A stretch of DNA of 64,000 nucleotides from Solicoccozyma terricola (lineage: Eukaryota > Basidiomycota > Tremellomycetes > Filobasidiales > Piskurozymaceae). The position numbers and the translations under genes were made by a program. Where the stretch lies: the NCBI GenBank assembly GCA_001600875.1, contig BCLD01000012.1:742287-806286 (forward strand), in the 5' to 3' direction. Positions 35,301-46,649 of this stretch are shown here, piece by piece; position 1 is the stretch's first letter, and each line of letters opens with the position of its first letter. Below the pieces are notes generated by a model. That model saw only the letters and a list, made by a program, of their open reading frames with translations, was not told where the DNA came from and did not search any database.

Positions 35301-36764
35301 TTCCTCCGCGACGACCTGAGAATGGAGAGACCCAGGTTCCGATGCGGTAGAGGACGTGGAATCTAATCGAGGGGGTTTCTGACGTGAAACGGAGGAGCGC
35401 TTGGAAGACATTTCGGGCATCATCGGCGTCACATTCGTGCTCTCCATGTCGTCTTCATCCCATTGGAAGGAAGTATCGGCAAGCGATGATCGTTGATCCC
35501 TATCAAATCCAGTCCGCTGCGATGAGCTTCCTCTCACACGCTTTATCGCAGCTGCGGTGGATTCCTTGAACAAACCCATACCCAAACTAGCTTTCCTACC
35601 GCCCTTGGTTGCTGATTTGCTATTAGCCATCGATCTCGCCTCGGTCAAGACCCTGACCGCTTCCTTGGGTAAAGGAACCTCCGCACCATCATCCAATCCT
35701 CTCCGCATAGCTTCTTCCACAGTATGATCGAAGTCGTCTCCTAGTCCCAGATCAAGCTTTACATCCGTTCCAGTGCAACCAGGTGGTCTTGAGAATTTAG
35801 TGTCCATCGAGTAATGAGGAAGGAGTGAGTCCTGAGTTGGAGCTGTGGGTCGGGATGATGGTAAAGCTAGAGAATTGCATCGATTTTTCCGTCGAATCGT
35901 ATTCGCCGAAGTTGACCTTGAAATTTCAGAATTCACAGAAGTCCCCGAGTTCATTCCTAGACCGGGAACGAACTGAGCGAATGCTTTCGATGATCCGCTT
36001 TGATGTAAACCACCTCTTCTTCGTGGTGAATCCCCGTCGCGATGCGCAAAGGATGAAGGGAAATCCTTCCATATGTTGGGAGCGGGAACGAGACTTGCTC
36101 TCGGAGACATGGGAGATGAACGACTGTTCGATTGACGTGGTGTATCCCGTGCGTCATCTGATGATTCTCGTTCGAGATGATCTTGACTATCAAATGGGTT
36201 ACCATTCAGCCGTCGGAATTGCCTCCTTCGATCTCTGGATCTTGGTGATAGTCTACTTGGAGATCCGATGAAGAATTCCCCACCTGATGAATTCCATTCT
36301 GATCCCGGTGACCAAGGAGGTGTGACGACTCCCTGATTGGGAAGGACATCGATCCACTCATCATCCGCGTCATTGCCACCTGTACTGACAGAAGATCCTC
36401 CTAGCATTCCCTTTGAAGTCCGGGAGGATGATTCGTCGAGGTATGGAGCGACTGTACCCATCATCCTCATTCCGTTTCTCCTAAACTTGATTCCTCCACG
36501 TTCTTCAACGACATCCTCCTGCTGCCTGTCCCTATCTCCTGAGCGACTACGAGCTCTCGTCAATCCATTCGATTGAATCGCCCTTCCATCGGTGGATTCC
36601 GGTGGGGAAGAAGAGGACAACCAGGGTGAGGACACCATGTTTACACTTGGTGATGATATTCTCGGTGTTGATTGTGATGATTTGATATCGGGATCAAGAT
36701 TAGGTCGAGCGGCTGATTGTGTCGCATCGTTGATGGTTGGTGGTGAAGGGTGGGAATATGTCAT
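32347..36764 (-). CDS. KCS1: Inositol hexakisphosphate kinase (Kcs1-like)
   Basis: Makes inositol pyrophosphates (InsP7) from InsP6, acting in phosphate and stress signalling. Minus-strand exons: 36764-34794, 34724-33596, 33535-33234 and 33171-32347 (4227 nt, 1408 aa). The N-terminal 600 residues are low-complexity, as in other large fungal Kcs1 proteins. The kinase starts around LEPFHHKVGGHSEIYKFSRR. The inositol-kinase signature PxxxDxKxG appears as PCVLDLKMGTRQYG at about residue 1090, preceded by YFIFMEDLTG. It is followed by SQRKKCDRTTSRPLGVRFCG. The metal-binding region is VNIRIVDFAHTTTG, and GFLFGLKNICGALH is near the end. A disordered stretch of about 400 residues interrupts the N-lobe, between LGVMLVSYRRQP and the ribose-facing part. 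All key motifs are intact. Confidence 0.93.
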
Positions 36765-38020
36765 TCACTTTGATAGTTGGTCGGCGGAATCGCTATGAAG
36801 AAATGAGTGGGTGGGATTGGGTATAAGAGGGAGAGTATATAAGAGGGGGGTTTTCTTTCTTGGCCGAGTGAGATGAATGGACAAGAAAGATGAGAGCAAT
36901 GTCAGCTAGTGTCGACGGTATTATACGCTGCCGCTATCCCCAATGATACCCAAGTGTGGATTTCCAAAAGAAAATCCGCAACACATCCGACACACGCACT
37001 TGCTATCCAAAGGCAAAACCTCCTCACTCAAGAGATAATTGGTTGTGTCAAATCAAGAACACAAAACACCGCACACCAAATCCAGTAAATTTAAGACAGA
37101 CCGTTCCCAACACACACTCCCCCCCACTTCCCCCAACTTCTCCTTTGTAAGAAAAAAGAAGCAACCGCCGTATAACTAGTTCATCACGAACGTGGGTTAT
37201 CGCCAAGTCCCCCGAGTGTGTCCCACCCAGATTGTCCCGAACGCGATGACATCGGGATATGAGGGTTGTAGTGAGTAGGGAGTGGTGGGTGTCCTGCTCA
37301 CTACTCTCAGTGGATAGGGGTAGTGGTCGTAGCACTCGCAGACGGATGAGATGAGTGCTCCCTCCGTTCGCGGAAGATATGAGTGTTCGCTTCGCTGGCG
37401 GAAGAAAAGAGACCAAATGCTCACTCCATTCGCGGCGGAAGAGCTCCCTGACGGGAGCATGATCTTCGCTCCGCGCAGAGATGAGTGTGCTCTCCGCTGG
37501 CGGCAGAAGAGTATGCGGCGCAAAGGAGCCCACTGACGGAGTCTGTACTCACCTGTAAGGGACCCTTTGTAAAGTAAACTTGGCCCTTTTTTTTGTTATC
37601 GTTTTGAGACCAGATGCTCCAACCCAAGATCGAGAATGGTAATAGCAAGCCGCCTAAGGAAGACGGCGGTGGTGATGCGTGGACGAGCAAGACAAGAGGG
37701 ATGGGCGAGGACGAGGACTGTGTGTGATGTGGATGTGGATGGCGATGATGACGGTGGAGTTGACCGGGATGACTACTGTTTGCTGTTTGAGTGGCGAGGC
37801 TTGGATGACGTAAGCAGCCGAAACGCCGATGGACGGGACGGGAGGGGAGACAGTGGTGTGGACAGTGGTGGTAGCATACAGCACACAACCAACTCCCCAC
37901 ACCCTCACCCACCACCACCCCCACTCCCACCCCCGCTCCCCCGATCACGCCAACAACCTCGCTGATCCCATCACCCAGTCGTCCACCACCACCCATCGCG
38001 ACACACGCGTCGGAAAACAA
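36765..38020. other. 1.26 kb divergent intergenic region with repeats
   Basis: This lies between the Kcs1 and Sld3 start codons. It holds an 8-bp inverted repeat, GTAGTGAG 37268-37275 with CTCACTAC 37297-37304, and a set of degenerate 26-29-bp repeats (37351-37509). It also has a C/CA-rich stretch before Sld3 and an ACGCGT at 38005-38010. The long open frames on both strands here come from the GC-rich repeats and do not resemble proteins. Confidence 0.5.
37351..37509. repeat. Degenerate 26-29-bp repeat array
   Basis: Five imperfect units start near 37351, 37379, 37416, 37459 and 37481, each with the pattern ATGAGTG..TC.CTCCG..CGCGGAAG. Units 1 and 2 match at 21 of 26 positions. A perfect hairpin GCTCCC-TGAC-GGGAGC lies at 37443-37458 between units 3 and 4. 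Spacing is irregular, which separates this from a simple satellite. Confidence 0.6.
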
Positions 38021-40464
38021 ATGGCCATGCTCGAGAATCCTCCTCATTACGCTCTCCGGCCATTGGATATGGTGATAGATCTAGCATGTCCGATACCTTG
38101 GCCTGTAGCTGGTGGTAAGGAAAAGCAACCGATCATCAAGCTGTCAGAATCGAGAGATGAGATCCAGGGGCTTTCCACGCCTGTCAAGTCTTGGTAGGCT
38201 TGCGAGGTTCTCAACTCCCCCCCCCCCCCATATCTTGTCTGACCTGATGGAACGCTTTTGTTATATTCCCTTCACAATCAGGCCATATCAAATATTGAAA
38301 TCTGACAACTTGTCTTCCCGGCTCTCGATCGATCAAACAATTCAACACCTCTACCTCCACACTCTCTATCTCCCAAACACCCTATCCCCACTCTCTATAT
38401 TCACACTCGACATTCTCCGACTTCAAATCGATCCTACATCCACTCCCATCGTGACGAATCCAGAAACTGAACCTGAACCCGAACTCGAACCCGAACCCGC
38501 GCATCAAGAAGAAAGAAATCGAGAAAAGAGGAAGAAACGAAAAAGGATGGAGGTTCTGGAACGAAACATGTTGAATCTTTCAGGTATAGAAAGAAAACAT
38601 CGAAAATTGGTTTCTAGAGTAATTCAAGATACTTTGATGTCGGATATACTTGGTTCTCCTGGTCCCAGTACTACGAAAGTAGAACCTCCAAAAACGGAGT
38701 GTGAAGACTTGTTAGAGGAAGAAAAGGAATTGATTCGATTAGGTTTGACGCTTAGGAAAGGATGTGGGAGAGGTGATTTGGCGTTTTTGGAGATTGGGAA
38801 TGGGAATTTGGACGTGGATGTAATAAAGGTTGGGAAGAAATTGTGTGATGAGTTTGAAAGGAGAGAGTGAGTTTTGGTGTTTAGAGAGAGAGAGGGCGGG
38901 GGGGGGGGGGGGTTGGGGGGTTTGCCAAATTTAGAACAATGAGCTGATGAAGATATTTTGGGATTCAAAGCGTTCTCATTCAAATCATACTCCTGCTCGT
39001 TCATATGATACATAACCCGCCAACACCACTATCCAAGCGGAAACGAAACCGCTCATCTTCTTCTCATCCAGCTGATGATCCAGTAAAAAGTTTGGAGATG
39101 TTGATGGATAGATTAACGGTTTGGCAGGTGGTTGGTGGTTTGGAAGAGGAAGGGGGGAAAGATGACGAGAAAGATTGGGTGATGGAGTTTTGTGAGGGTA
39201 TTGTTGAGAGGTAGTGAGTAGGGGTGATAAGTGCCGGATAATATGGGGAATTTGGATATTCCCGGAACTGATGAAACGTGAACCGTTTGCGCTTTTTTTT
39301 TTCTTTTTTAGTTTCATGGATAAATTCCCACATATTTGTGCGGAATTTCATCTCAAGGTCTTTGGATCACCATTATCGTCCACACTGTCGAAAATCCGAT
39401 CGTCATCGCCTGAATCGATGATCATCAATGATACATCATCCGTTGGTAGTCGTGCACCATCAATACCACCACATCGCTCCCATTCACGGATGAGTTCCAT
39501 CGACTCGAGAGCCGAATCAGAATTCAGACGAGCTGGGTCAGTCGTGTCCACTGGAAAACAAGATGACTTTGCTAGATCTAGAAGTCGGTCATTTGATCAA
39601 GAGCGAGGTGGATCCCTAGGTCCTCGTGGATTTGGAACCAGTACCTCGAATGGAAACTCGACTACTTCTGCTAGCGTGAATTTCTTACCTGTTCGTCGAC
39701 CAACCATCCGACAAGCAAGTGGCAAGAATCTCTTCAGAGGTCGGGAAGTTGGTCTTAGCCGAACGTCGTCATTCTCCTCGGGCGCTGGAGCAAATCCAGG
39801 CAAGGCTAGCGGACTGGGTTTGAAGAGAACAGATTCGAGACAAAACATGATGATGGTGGTTGGTAAACGGAAGACTTTGTTCGTGCCTCAAGCTCAAGCA
39901 GGAAGGAAGCTCTCAGGAGGTGAGGATCAAGAAATTTTGAGATTTTAAAACCTAGATACGAATACTTATTCACGGCATCCTTTCCGTACAGATGCTATAC
40001 CCATACCCGGCTTGACCCGTCCGATGCTGCCTCCCCAGCATTCAACCAAGACCGCCGAGACCAGATCGACCTCCTCCAGCATGCTCGTCATGGCGACCCC
40101 CTCCAAACCCAGACCTTTCGGCCGTAGTAGTCACACTATCGGGCAAGTCACTCGAGTCATACCACCTACACCAGTCGCCGAACCGTCAGCTGCCTTCGTA
40201 GCTGATACTCCGTTCAATAGCGGAGGGAAGAGACGGCGGATGAGCGAGGACACAACGCCAGCGAAACGTCCCGTGTTCAATGCTAATGGGCATAGTCGAC
40301 ATCCGCAGTTTGGCATCTCGAATTCCGCCGCAATTGCCGAAGAGGATGCTCTAGGAGAGCTGATGGTGGATAGCGACGACGAAGACCATCGCAGTACCCT
40401 GGATCGTTTAGGATCTGGGGCCAATGCCAGCCACCATGTACCTGAGACGCCTCGTAAAGGTTGA
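38021..40464 (+). CDS. SLD3: DNA replication initiation protein Sld3 (Treslin-like)
   Basis: Sld3 recruits Cdc45 to loaded Mcm2-7 and, once phosphorylated by CDK, binds Dpb11. Exons: 38021-38193, 38282-38866, 38971-39213, 39312-39919 and 39992-40464 (2082 nt, 693 aa). The Cdc45-binding Sld3 domain covers about residues 60-350. It contains HLYLHTLYLPNTLSPLSIFT (family: LYLTKTPLSFF-type) and VLIQIILLLVHMIHNPPTPL followed by SKRKRNR. Then come LEMLMDRLTVWQVVGG, a WVMEFCEGIVE segment and FMDKFPHICAEFHLKVFG. The C-terminal half is disordered with several S/T-P sites (VIPPTPVAEPS, FVADTPFNS, DTTPAKR, PETPRK), as expected for CDK control. The exon 3/4 donor could be 39211 or 39214; I prefer 39214 (GTGAGT). 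Its end is 45 bp from the convergent Rrn7 stop. Confidence 0.87.
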
Positions 40465-40509
40465 TGTTGCTTGCCAATTTGTGCTTGACGAGGAAATTGG
40501 CGCCAATTT

Positions 40510-42994
40510 TCAGCCTTCCTGCTGCTGTTGCCTTGCAGCATGGCTCCGTATAATACGTTGGGCGCGCATCAGTCGTCTCTCAGTAGCTTCTAGGGACCGC
40601 AAAATATGTTCCCTAGAGACGCCAATCAGCCGTGAGGCAGCAACTAACAGGGTCTCCATTGCGTCAGGAAGCTGTCCAGTAAGGTCCTTGGCGTCATACA
40701 CCTTGTATTCCTCGGCATGCCTCTCTAGGTGCAATTCGGGGGCATGAGAGGGAGGCATTTTGACATAAGTCGTGGACGCATGGAAGTCTTGCCACACTTT
40801 CGAGATGTCGTCTGATGGCGATCGATCAAGGCTTCTAATCGTTCCGGTGAGGGGGAACAGTTCCTGTAACCATGCTGCGTCTGCGATGAGAGTTCAAAAT
40901 CAGCCTTTGTCCTCTCCATGATGCGGTCATGGGCCAGACTGACCGGTGGGTGTTGGTCGGTCGATAAGCAGTGCATTTTCCGCTCGGGCGATGAATTCGT
41001 CGACCTGTGCGTCACTTGCTTTTGCAAAATCCCTGTTAAACAGACCCACAGACGGTCAAAAGTTGGCTCGAGCTTCCAAAGTGTGGATATACTCACAGTG
41101 GGGTTGCAGAAAGCGGTGCTGAACAAAGTCGGTTTTCGGATAAAAGTTTCTTCAATTCCGCTAGCCATTCGGAACCGTTGGCTTGGCCGATCAAGAGGTC
41201 GTGAGGGCCAGCTGGCAATCTAAAATGGAGCAGGGTGAGTGTGGTTTGGATCCTCTCGAAACTATCTAGCGCCTACCGAATCTGGCCATCCAAGCCATAG
41301 ATGAGCTTGAATGTGATCAATATCGCGCTCAACAGGCCGAGTTCGGGGGGCCCAGCGAGACCTTGAAGCCGACGGCGCTTGGTCTTAAAGTGAAAGTCGC
41401 TTCCCAGAGAGAGACCCTCAAGCGCCTCGTCAGCGTCCGATCCGATGTCGACATCGATTCCCTCCGCATCTCGTGGTGGCGACAAGTCGATCGATGTTTC
41501 GGTCAGTTGAAGGATCTTGTAAGCCGAGTTATAAGTGACAGCTGCAAGGACTTCCATCAGCGTTCTTGGACCGGGAGTATACCTATTAAGCTCATGCCTA
41601 CGAGTGCCTCCAAGACAGCTTGTCAATCTCCATAAGACAGGCGCAGCATTCATCTCTGGTATCTGGATTCCCAAACGCCCATCGAGCAGATTCACCATGC
41701 GCTTCACCTCGGCGTGCAACTCCGTTGGCGAAGGGGAGTTCTGTTATTAGCCAGATGGTATGATCAGAGACTTGGACGACGGAGGCAGGAGAGGCGGATA
41801 CGCACAAGAGGCCAAGTGGCACGGTTCCTCATGTCAAGCGGAAGATGTTTCTTAACTTCATCCGGGATCAAGCTCGAGGAGCCGAAGTCGATGTACGGTA
41901 TGTCACCACTATCGATAGCTCTGTAGGGTGATGGTAGTCAGTAAACTACTTGGAGTCGCACCGTCATTGACGACACTTACTGAATGATATCCAAATATAG
42001 GATGGGAACCCTCAATGTCCACAAGCTCAGAACAAGGACGACCAATGCGGTTTTCGCTTGAACGTGGTGCTTTCTACGTTGAATCCTCAGTAGCTCCTCC
42101 TCATCTTTTTGCTGCTCCTGATGATCAGTATCCGAGCCAGACTCCGCTGATATCTTTTCCACGAGATCCGAGTCTACGTCATCCGAAGTCTCTGACACCG
42201 CTGACTCGTCTGATCGCGAATGGTCAAAGTGATCATCGTTTTTCATTTCCTCGCCGTCCTTCTGATCAGCGGGGGCAGGTTGACTAGATGACGGAACATG
42301 TCTGTCGGGGAGTGGCTGAGATGCCCAAACTCGTTCCGATGTGATTTTGATTCGGTTGACAGGCTCGCCTGGAAGGGGTATACGAGCGTCCTCGTCCACG
42401 ACTGCTGGTGCGGTTGACATAGGCGGCGGAGGCAGGGGGTAGAGTGATAGTACGCCCATCCAAAGGTCTCTGGCCACGGCCTACAAGAAACGCATGCAAG
42501 AACATTAGTAGGAGCTCGATACTACTGCATTCTGCTGAACCCACCTCTACAATCGGCGGGACCTTCCAAATTCGAATCACCGCTTTGATCTGATGTCGAA
42601 GCAAGAGTTGGAACAATTGAAGTCTCAAGTATTCCTTGTCATTTCCTCGATAGTCTGGGATTGTAAGCCACACCGTCAGCTGCTTGCTTGCGATTTACAT
42701 ATCACTCTCACCAAACTAACGATCAGGATTCACCTCTCCTGGAGCTCTGCGCCTACGTCTTCGTGGACCCTTTCTGATGTGCCGCTTCTGCATGGCCGTA
42801 CGTGGTGCATCTTCCATCTCGTTGTTCTCCGTGCGATAGTTCTGGTTATGAGCAATTGATCGGTCAGGGAGGACGGTGAAGACTGGGCTGGACGAACGTA
42901 CCTGCAGGATGTGGCCTTCTTCGCAGACGACGAGTCCTGACATTCTATCCTTCCTCCATCGCTTCGAGCGACATACGGGACAAGCTTTGGCCAT
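40510..42994 (-). CDS. RRN7: RNA polymerase I core factor subunit Rrn7 (TAF1B-like)
   Basis: TFIIB-related subunit of the core factor that starts rDNA transcription. Minus-strand exons: 42994-42902, 42841-42721, 42654-42545, 42480-41981, 41920-41806, 41740-41277, 41219-41097, 41032-40944 and 40880-40510 (1986 nt, 661 aa). The Rrn7-type zinc ribbon is at the very N-terminus: C5-P-V-C8, then C24-E-E-G-H28, the typical C-x2-C-x15-C-x3-H. An Arg-rich B-reader-like stretch follows, then the first cyclin-fold part (YRGNDKEYLRLQLFQLLLRH) interrupted by an acidic insert, and LPLDMRNRATWPLNSPSPTE further on. The C-terminus is basic and Gln-rich. The start MAKACPVC is the first ATG of the frame. A CACGTG box lies 101 bp upstream. 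The upstream neighbour Mdl1 is on the same strand, 200 bp away. Confidence 0.9.
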
Positions 42995-43094
42995 GGAGGT
43001 TGATGCTGTAGCCTCTCCCTCTCCCTCTGCATCATGCGATGTACCACTGCGAACGATGGTCAAGGCCTCGAGTGCTATGTTCTCGTTTGTTGGT

Positions 43095-43100
43095 CACGTG
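43095..43100. promoter_or_regulatory. CACGTG E-box upstream of Rrn7
   Basis: CACGTG palindrome in TGGTCACGTGCGAAG, 101 bp upstream of the Rrn7 start, in the 200-bp gap after the Mdl1 stop codon. Confidence 0.4.
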
Positions 43101-43195
43101 CGAAGATTTCGTTTGTTGATTATTCAGGTCAGAGCCGGTTCACCGATGGAGGTCGTCTATAGGTACAAATGCTTTGCTATTCCCTCAATGCTGTC

Positions 43196-46100
43196 TCATG
43201 CTGTTGAAGATGCCGTCCGTCTCTCCACCTCCGCTGGTTCGTTGTCATCCTCCTTGGTTGCTTCCTGCGCTGGGATCGTTGATGGTCCTCGGTTCTTCTC
43301 CAACAGCAATTGCGCTGCCATCAGAGACCGGAATCGGCTGCCATCTCGTACGCTCAGATCTCGGTATAGCCCCTCCTCGGTGACCCGTCCGGCCTCGAGC
43401 ACTACGATGCGGTCTGCTCGAGCGATGGATGATAATCGATGTGCAACCAGAATAACGGTGATGTTGTGTGCCCTCATAACTCCATCGATGGCCGTGTTCA
43501 CGGCGTCCTCTGCTGCTGAATCTAAAGCGGCCGTTGCTTCAAGACGAGGAGTCCACGCATATCAGCTTGCAGATACACATCATAGAATGGACAAGCAAAG
43601 CTCACCCTCATCTAGCAGCAGTATGGTCGGTTTCCGCACGAGCGCTCTTGCAATCGCAACTGACAAAGTCCCCCGGTGCGTCAGCATACCAGGAGGTAAT
43701 TTTCTATGTGAACCGACTCACTTCTTTGCTTTTGTCCACCGCTCAAGCTGGCACGTCCGACTGGAAGGCTCATTCCGTTAATCGCCTGAGCCTAGGTCGA
43801 CCGCTAGGATGGCACTCACTGTTGGTGTCGAAGCCTTGCGGAAGACTCCAGATGAATTCGCAATTCGCCATTTGAGCCGCCTCTTCAACTTGTTGTCTTG
43901 AGACATTGGTGAGGCCGTATGCGATGTTATCATGGACGGTACCGGAGCTACATGGAAGGGAACGTCTGACCGTCAGTCCCGAGGTTTTGTGCTGGCGCCA
44001 TGTTTTGCCCACTCACAACAGTGTAGGATCCTGGGATACCACTCCTATACGCTCTCTCCAAGATTCAGGTGAGAACTCTCGGATATCTGAAAGCGGCAAC
44101 GTGCTTTTCAGCACCTCGAATGCAAAGTTGATGGGGGCTGCAAAGCTCACCATCGCCATCAAAAGTAATTCTGCCCTCATTGGGATCATAGAATCGGCAA
44201 AGAAGAGCTTGAATAGACGATTTGCCACTCCCACTCGGGCCGCTGCGGGAAGGGAGTCAGGATCGGAAGTTAGTCGTGCTCCACCCGCCTCGCTAGTCCC
44301 CATGCACGAACACTATTGCCACACTGTCTCCAACGTTGATCTCCAAATCCACCCCATTCAAAACGCCTACTTCCTTCCTGCTGGGATAGGTGAAGCTGAC
44401 GTTCTCCAGCCGAATGATACCGTTCCTCGCTTTGGGACAATGCTTGCCCACGTTAAGAGGAATTGCGGATTGGCGATCGAGAAGCTGGAAAACTCGAGTA
44501 CCGGCGCCGACGCCCTTCATGAGACCGGTCCAGAACCCAGTTAGGCCGGAGACTGAACCGCCGACGTAGCCGGTGTAGATGAGCAGACTGGTGAGATCCC
44601 CAACAGTGATTTCGCCGCGAGAAACCAGATGTCCGCCATATCCCAAGAGACACAACATGGTTAGATTTCCTGTTAGTCCGGAGCTACCGAAGAAAATCCC
44701 AGATGCGATGGCCTCTTTTCGCGAGAGCTGGAAGACAACATCGACTTTTTTAGAGAATACATCGGCTTCAATGTTTTGAGCATTGAATGAAGTGACGGTC
44801 TTGAAAGCATTCAGCTTCTCCTCCGCGGTCTGGAAAAAAAGGGACCATGTGATTAGTCGGAGGACGGGTGGGTCAAAGAGGTAAATACACTAACCTTTGA
44901 CATATCCCCGAGAGCTTCCTGGGTCTGATTCGATAATTTCCTCAAATATCTACCGTAGATGACCTATTACGGAGGTCGAATCAGTGTCGCTCCATACATG
45001 GTAGCCACAATTGTGTACTGACAGCTCCAATAGACACTGGAGGGACGACCGCCAGCATGAGACCGGTCATTTTAGCCGAGATCAGAACCATTGCTGCGAC
45101 TGAATTAGAGGCAAAGACGGGAGTTAGAAGAGTAAAGTTTCCCACCAGCTTTGTCCAGGCTCACCTCCGACTACAGCTGAGATTACCGCTCTGCTCGGCA
45201 AGTGGTGATCGTGGATGATTATCCATTTAGCAGGAAGTTTTTTTTCTTTTTCTTTCAAAGACTGGAATTGACTTGTATTCACCTTAATCCATCACTCAAG
45301 TTACTGGTGACCGAATCCCCAACGATCCCTGTATCAATTCCCAATCTCGACACGATATCCCCTGCACCTCTATCGGCAAATTCAGGTTCCTGCTTCAACG
45401 TTGATAGATACGCTTGATTGCGGACTCTTGCGATAATTCGCTGGCCTGAAAGACGCATGAGGATCGCTCGTCCTGTATTGGCCAAAGCTCCAACACAGAA
45501 TGTTAAGGCAAGGATAGTGGCAGCGACGGGAAAGGAAAGACCCATGAACGTGTCCTGAATATGGGGGTGAATATCAGATCGCTAATGGAAGAGAAGCGGG
45601 TGGTGGATGAACTCACGGAAGTGGACGATGAGAAGAAGTCGATGAGTTTCCCAATTGTCAATGGTACTAGCATGGATACTGAGCTTGAAACGAGGAGCTA
45701 TCCGATCCATCTGCTCAGCAAATCGTCTTTGTAAACCGTGGGATATGTCGAGTGACTCACCAATCCAATAGCATATGTCAATTGCTTTTTCTCCGGTCTA
45801 GCCAACTCCATCAATTTTTTAATACTACTCGTTGATCCTTCCTCTGGAGCAAGAGACGAAGGTAACCATCTATTGAAAAGAGAGACACGACGTGCTGGTC
45901 GATGAGTTATCTCTGTTGACTCCGTCTCCGCAGTAACAGTAGAAGTGGATTTGATAACAGGCTGAGAGGGTGGGATTTTTTGAGAAATCGTGGGTTGGAC
46001 GGGACGTGGGGTGGTATGTTCATGTCGCACCGAACGAGCTTGGGAGAGAATGGGTGAGACAAAGCTACTTTTACATGTCGGTCGTAGAGGATTTTGCAGA

Positions 46101-46369
46101 CGATTTTGAGATTGATTGCAAGTTGAGAATGCTCTTCTGATATCCGATGACTTGGACGGAAGTTGAATTTGTGATTGTGCTTGACGAATTGATCCACGCT
46201 CCGATCCAGAAGTATAACATCTCACTGGATTCAAGTGATCGCATGTCTTACTCCCGTTTCTCGGTCCTGTTACTCCAGACACCTGTCCAAGGACTCGCGT
46301 CCGATCTTTCGGTGTTACCAGCCATGATCTACCTTGAGCTGATATCAGCGCTGGAAGACGACGTGACAT
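43196..46369 (-). CDS. MDL1: Mitochondrial ABC half-transporter (Mdl1/ABCB10-like)
   Basis: Inner-membrane ABC exporter; yeast Mdl1 exports peptides from the matrix. Thirteen minus-strand exons: 46369-45761, 45697-45617, 45554-45283, 45190-45165, 45099-45023, 44963-44895, 44829-44312, 44242-44151, 44086-44017, 43947-43820, 43760-43722, 43659-43606 and 43536-43196 (2376 nt, 791 aa). The N-terminal 160 residues are rich in Arg and Ser and poor in acidic residues, like a presequence. Six-helix membrane domain: [54 protein letters not shown], and [20 protein letters not shown]. The nucleotide-binding domain has Walker A GPSGSGKS (about 552), a Q-loop [17 protein letters not shown], signature LSGGQKQR, Walker B TILLLDE and the H-loop VAHRLSS. 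All catalytic motifs are intact. One intron starts with the rare donor GTTCGT, required for phase. Confidence 0.93.
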
Positions 46370-46649
46370 GGCGAGATGCTTGAGACACGGCTGAGATGTG
46401 CCAGCGGCGTGTCTCTAGTATGGTGAGCACCGTGTGGACCTGTGTGTGTGTGTGGGGGGGGGGGGGGATACCTTGATGGACAGATGCATCGATGATACCA
46501 CTTTGCTAGTGTTGGATCGATCCAGTCCCCCTCGAATAAACAGTTGCACCGCGGAATTTTGTTTCGTTGGGAAAGTTTAGACAACCTGCTTCGTCTAGTA
46601 GGACAGGGCCCTCCCCGTACCCAGACAAACCAACACCCGGTCCCGCACT

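Noticed and set aside
37351..37509. Possible CRISPR array
   Set aside because: Repeats are degenerate, spacing is irregular, there are no cas genes, and the genome is eukaryotic.
38005..38010. ACGCGT as an MBF cell-cycle box for Sld3
   Set aside because: It is only 11 bp from the ATG, and ACGCGT also occurs near unrelated genes and in coding exons in this window.
37048..38047. Several long frames on both strands between Kcs1 and Sld3
   Set aside because: They arise in GC-rich repeats and CA-rich DNA, have no recognisable domain, and overlap each other on opposite strands.
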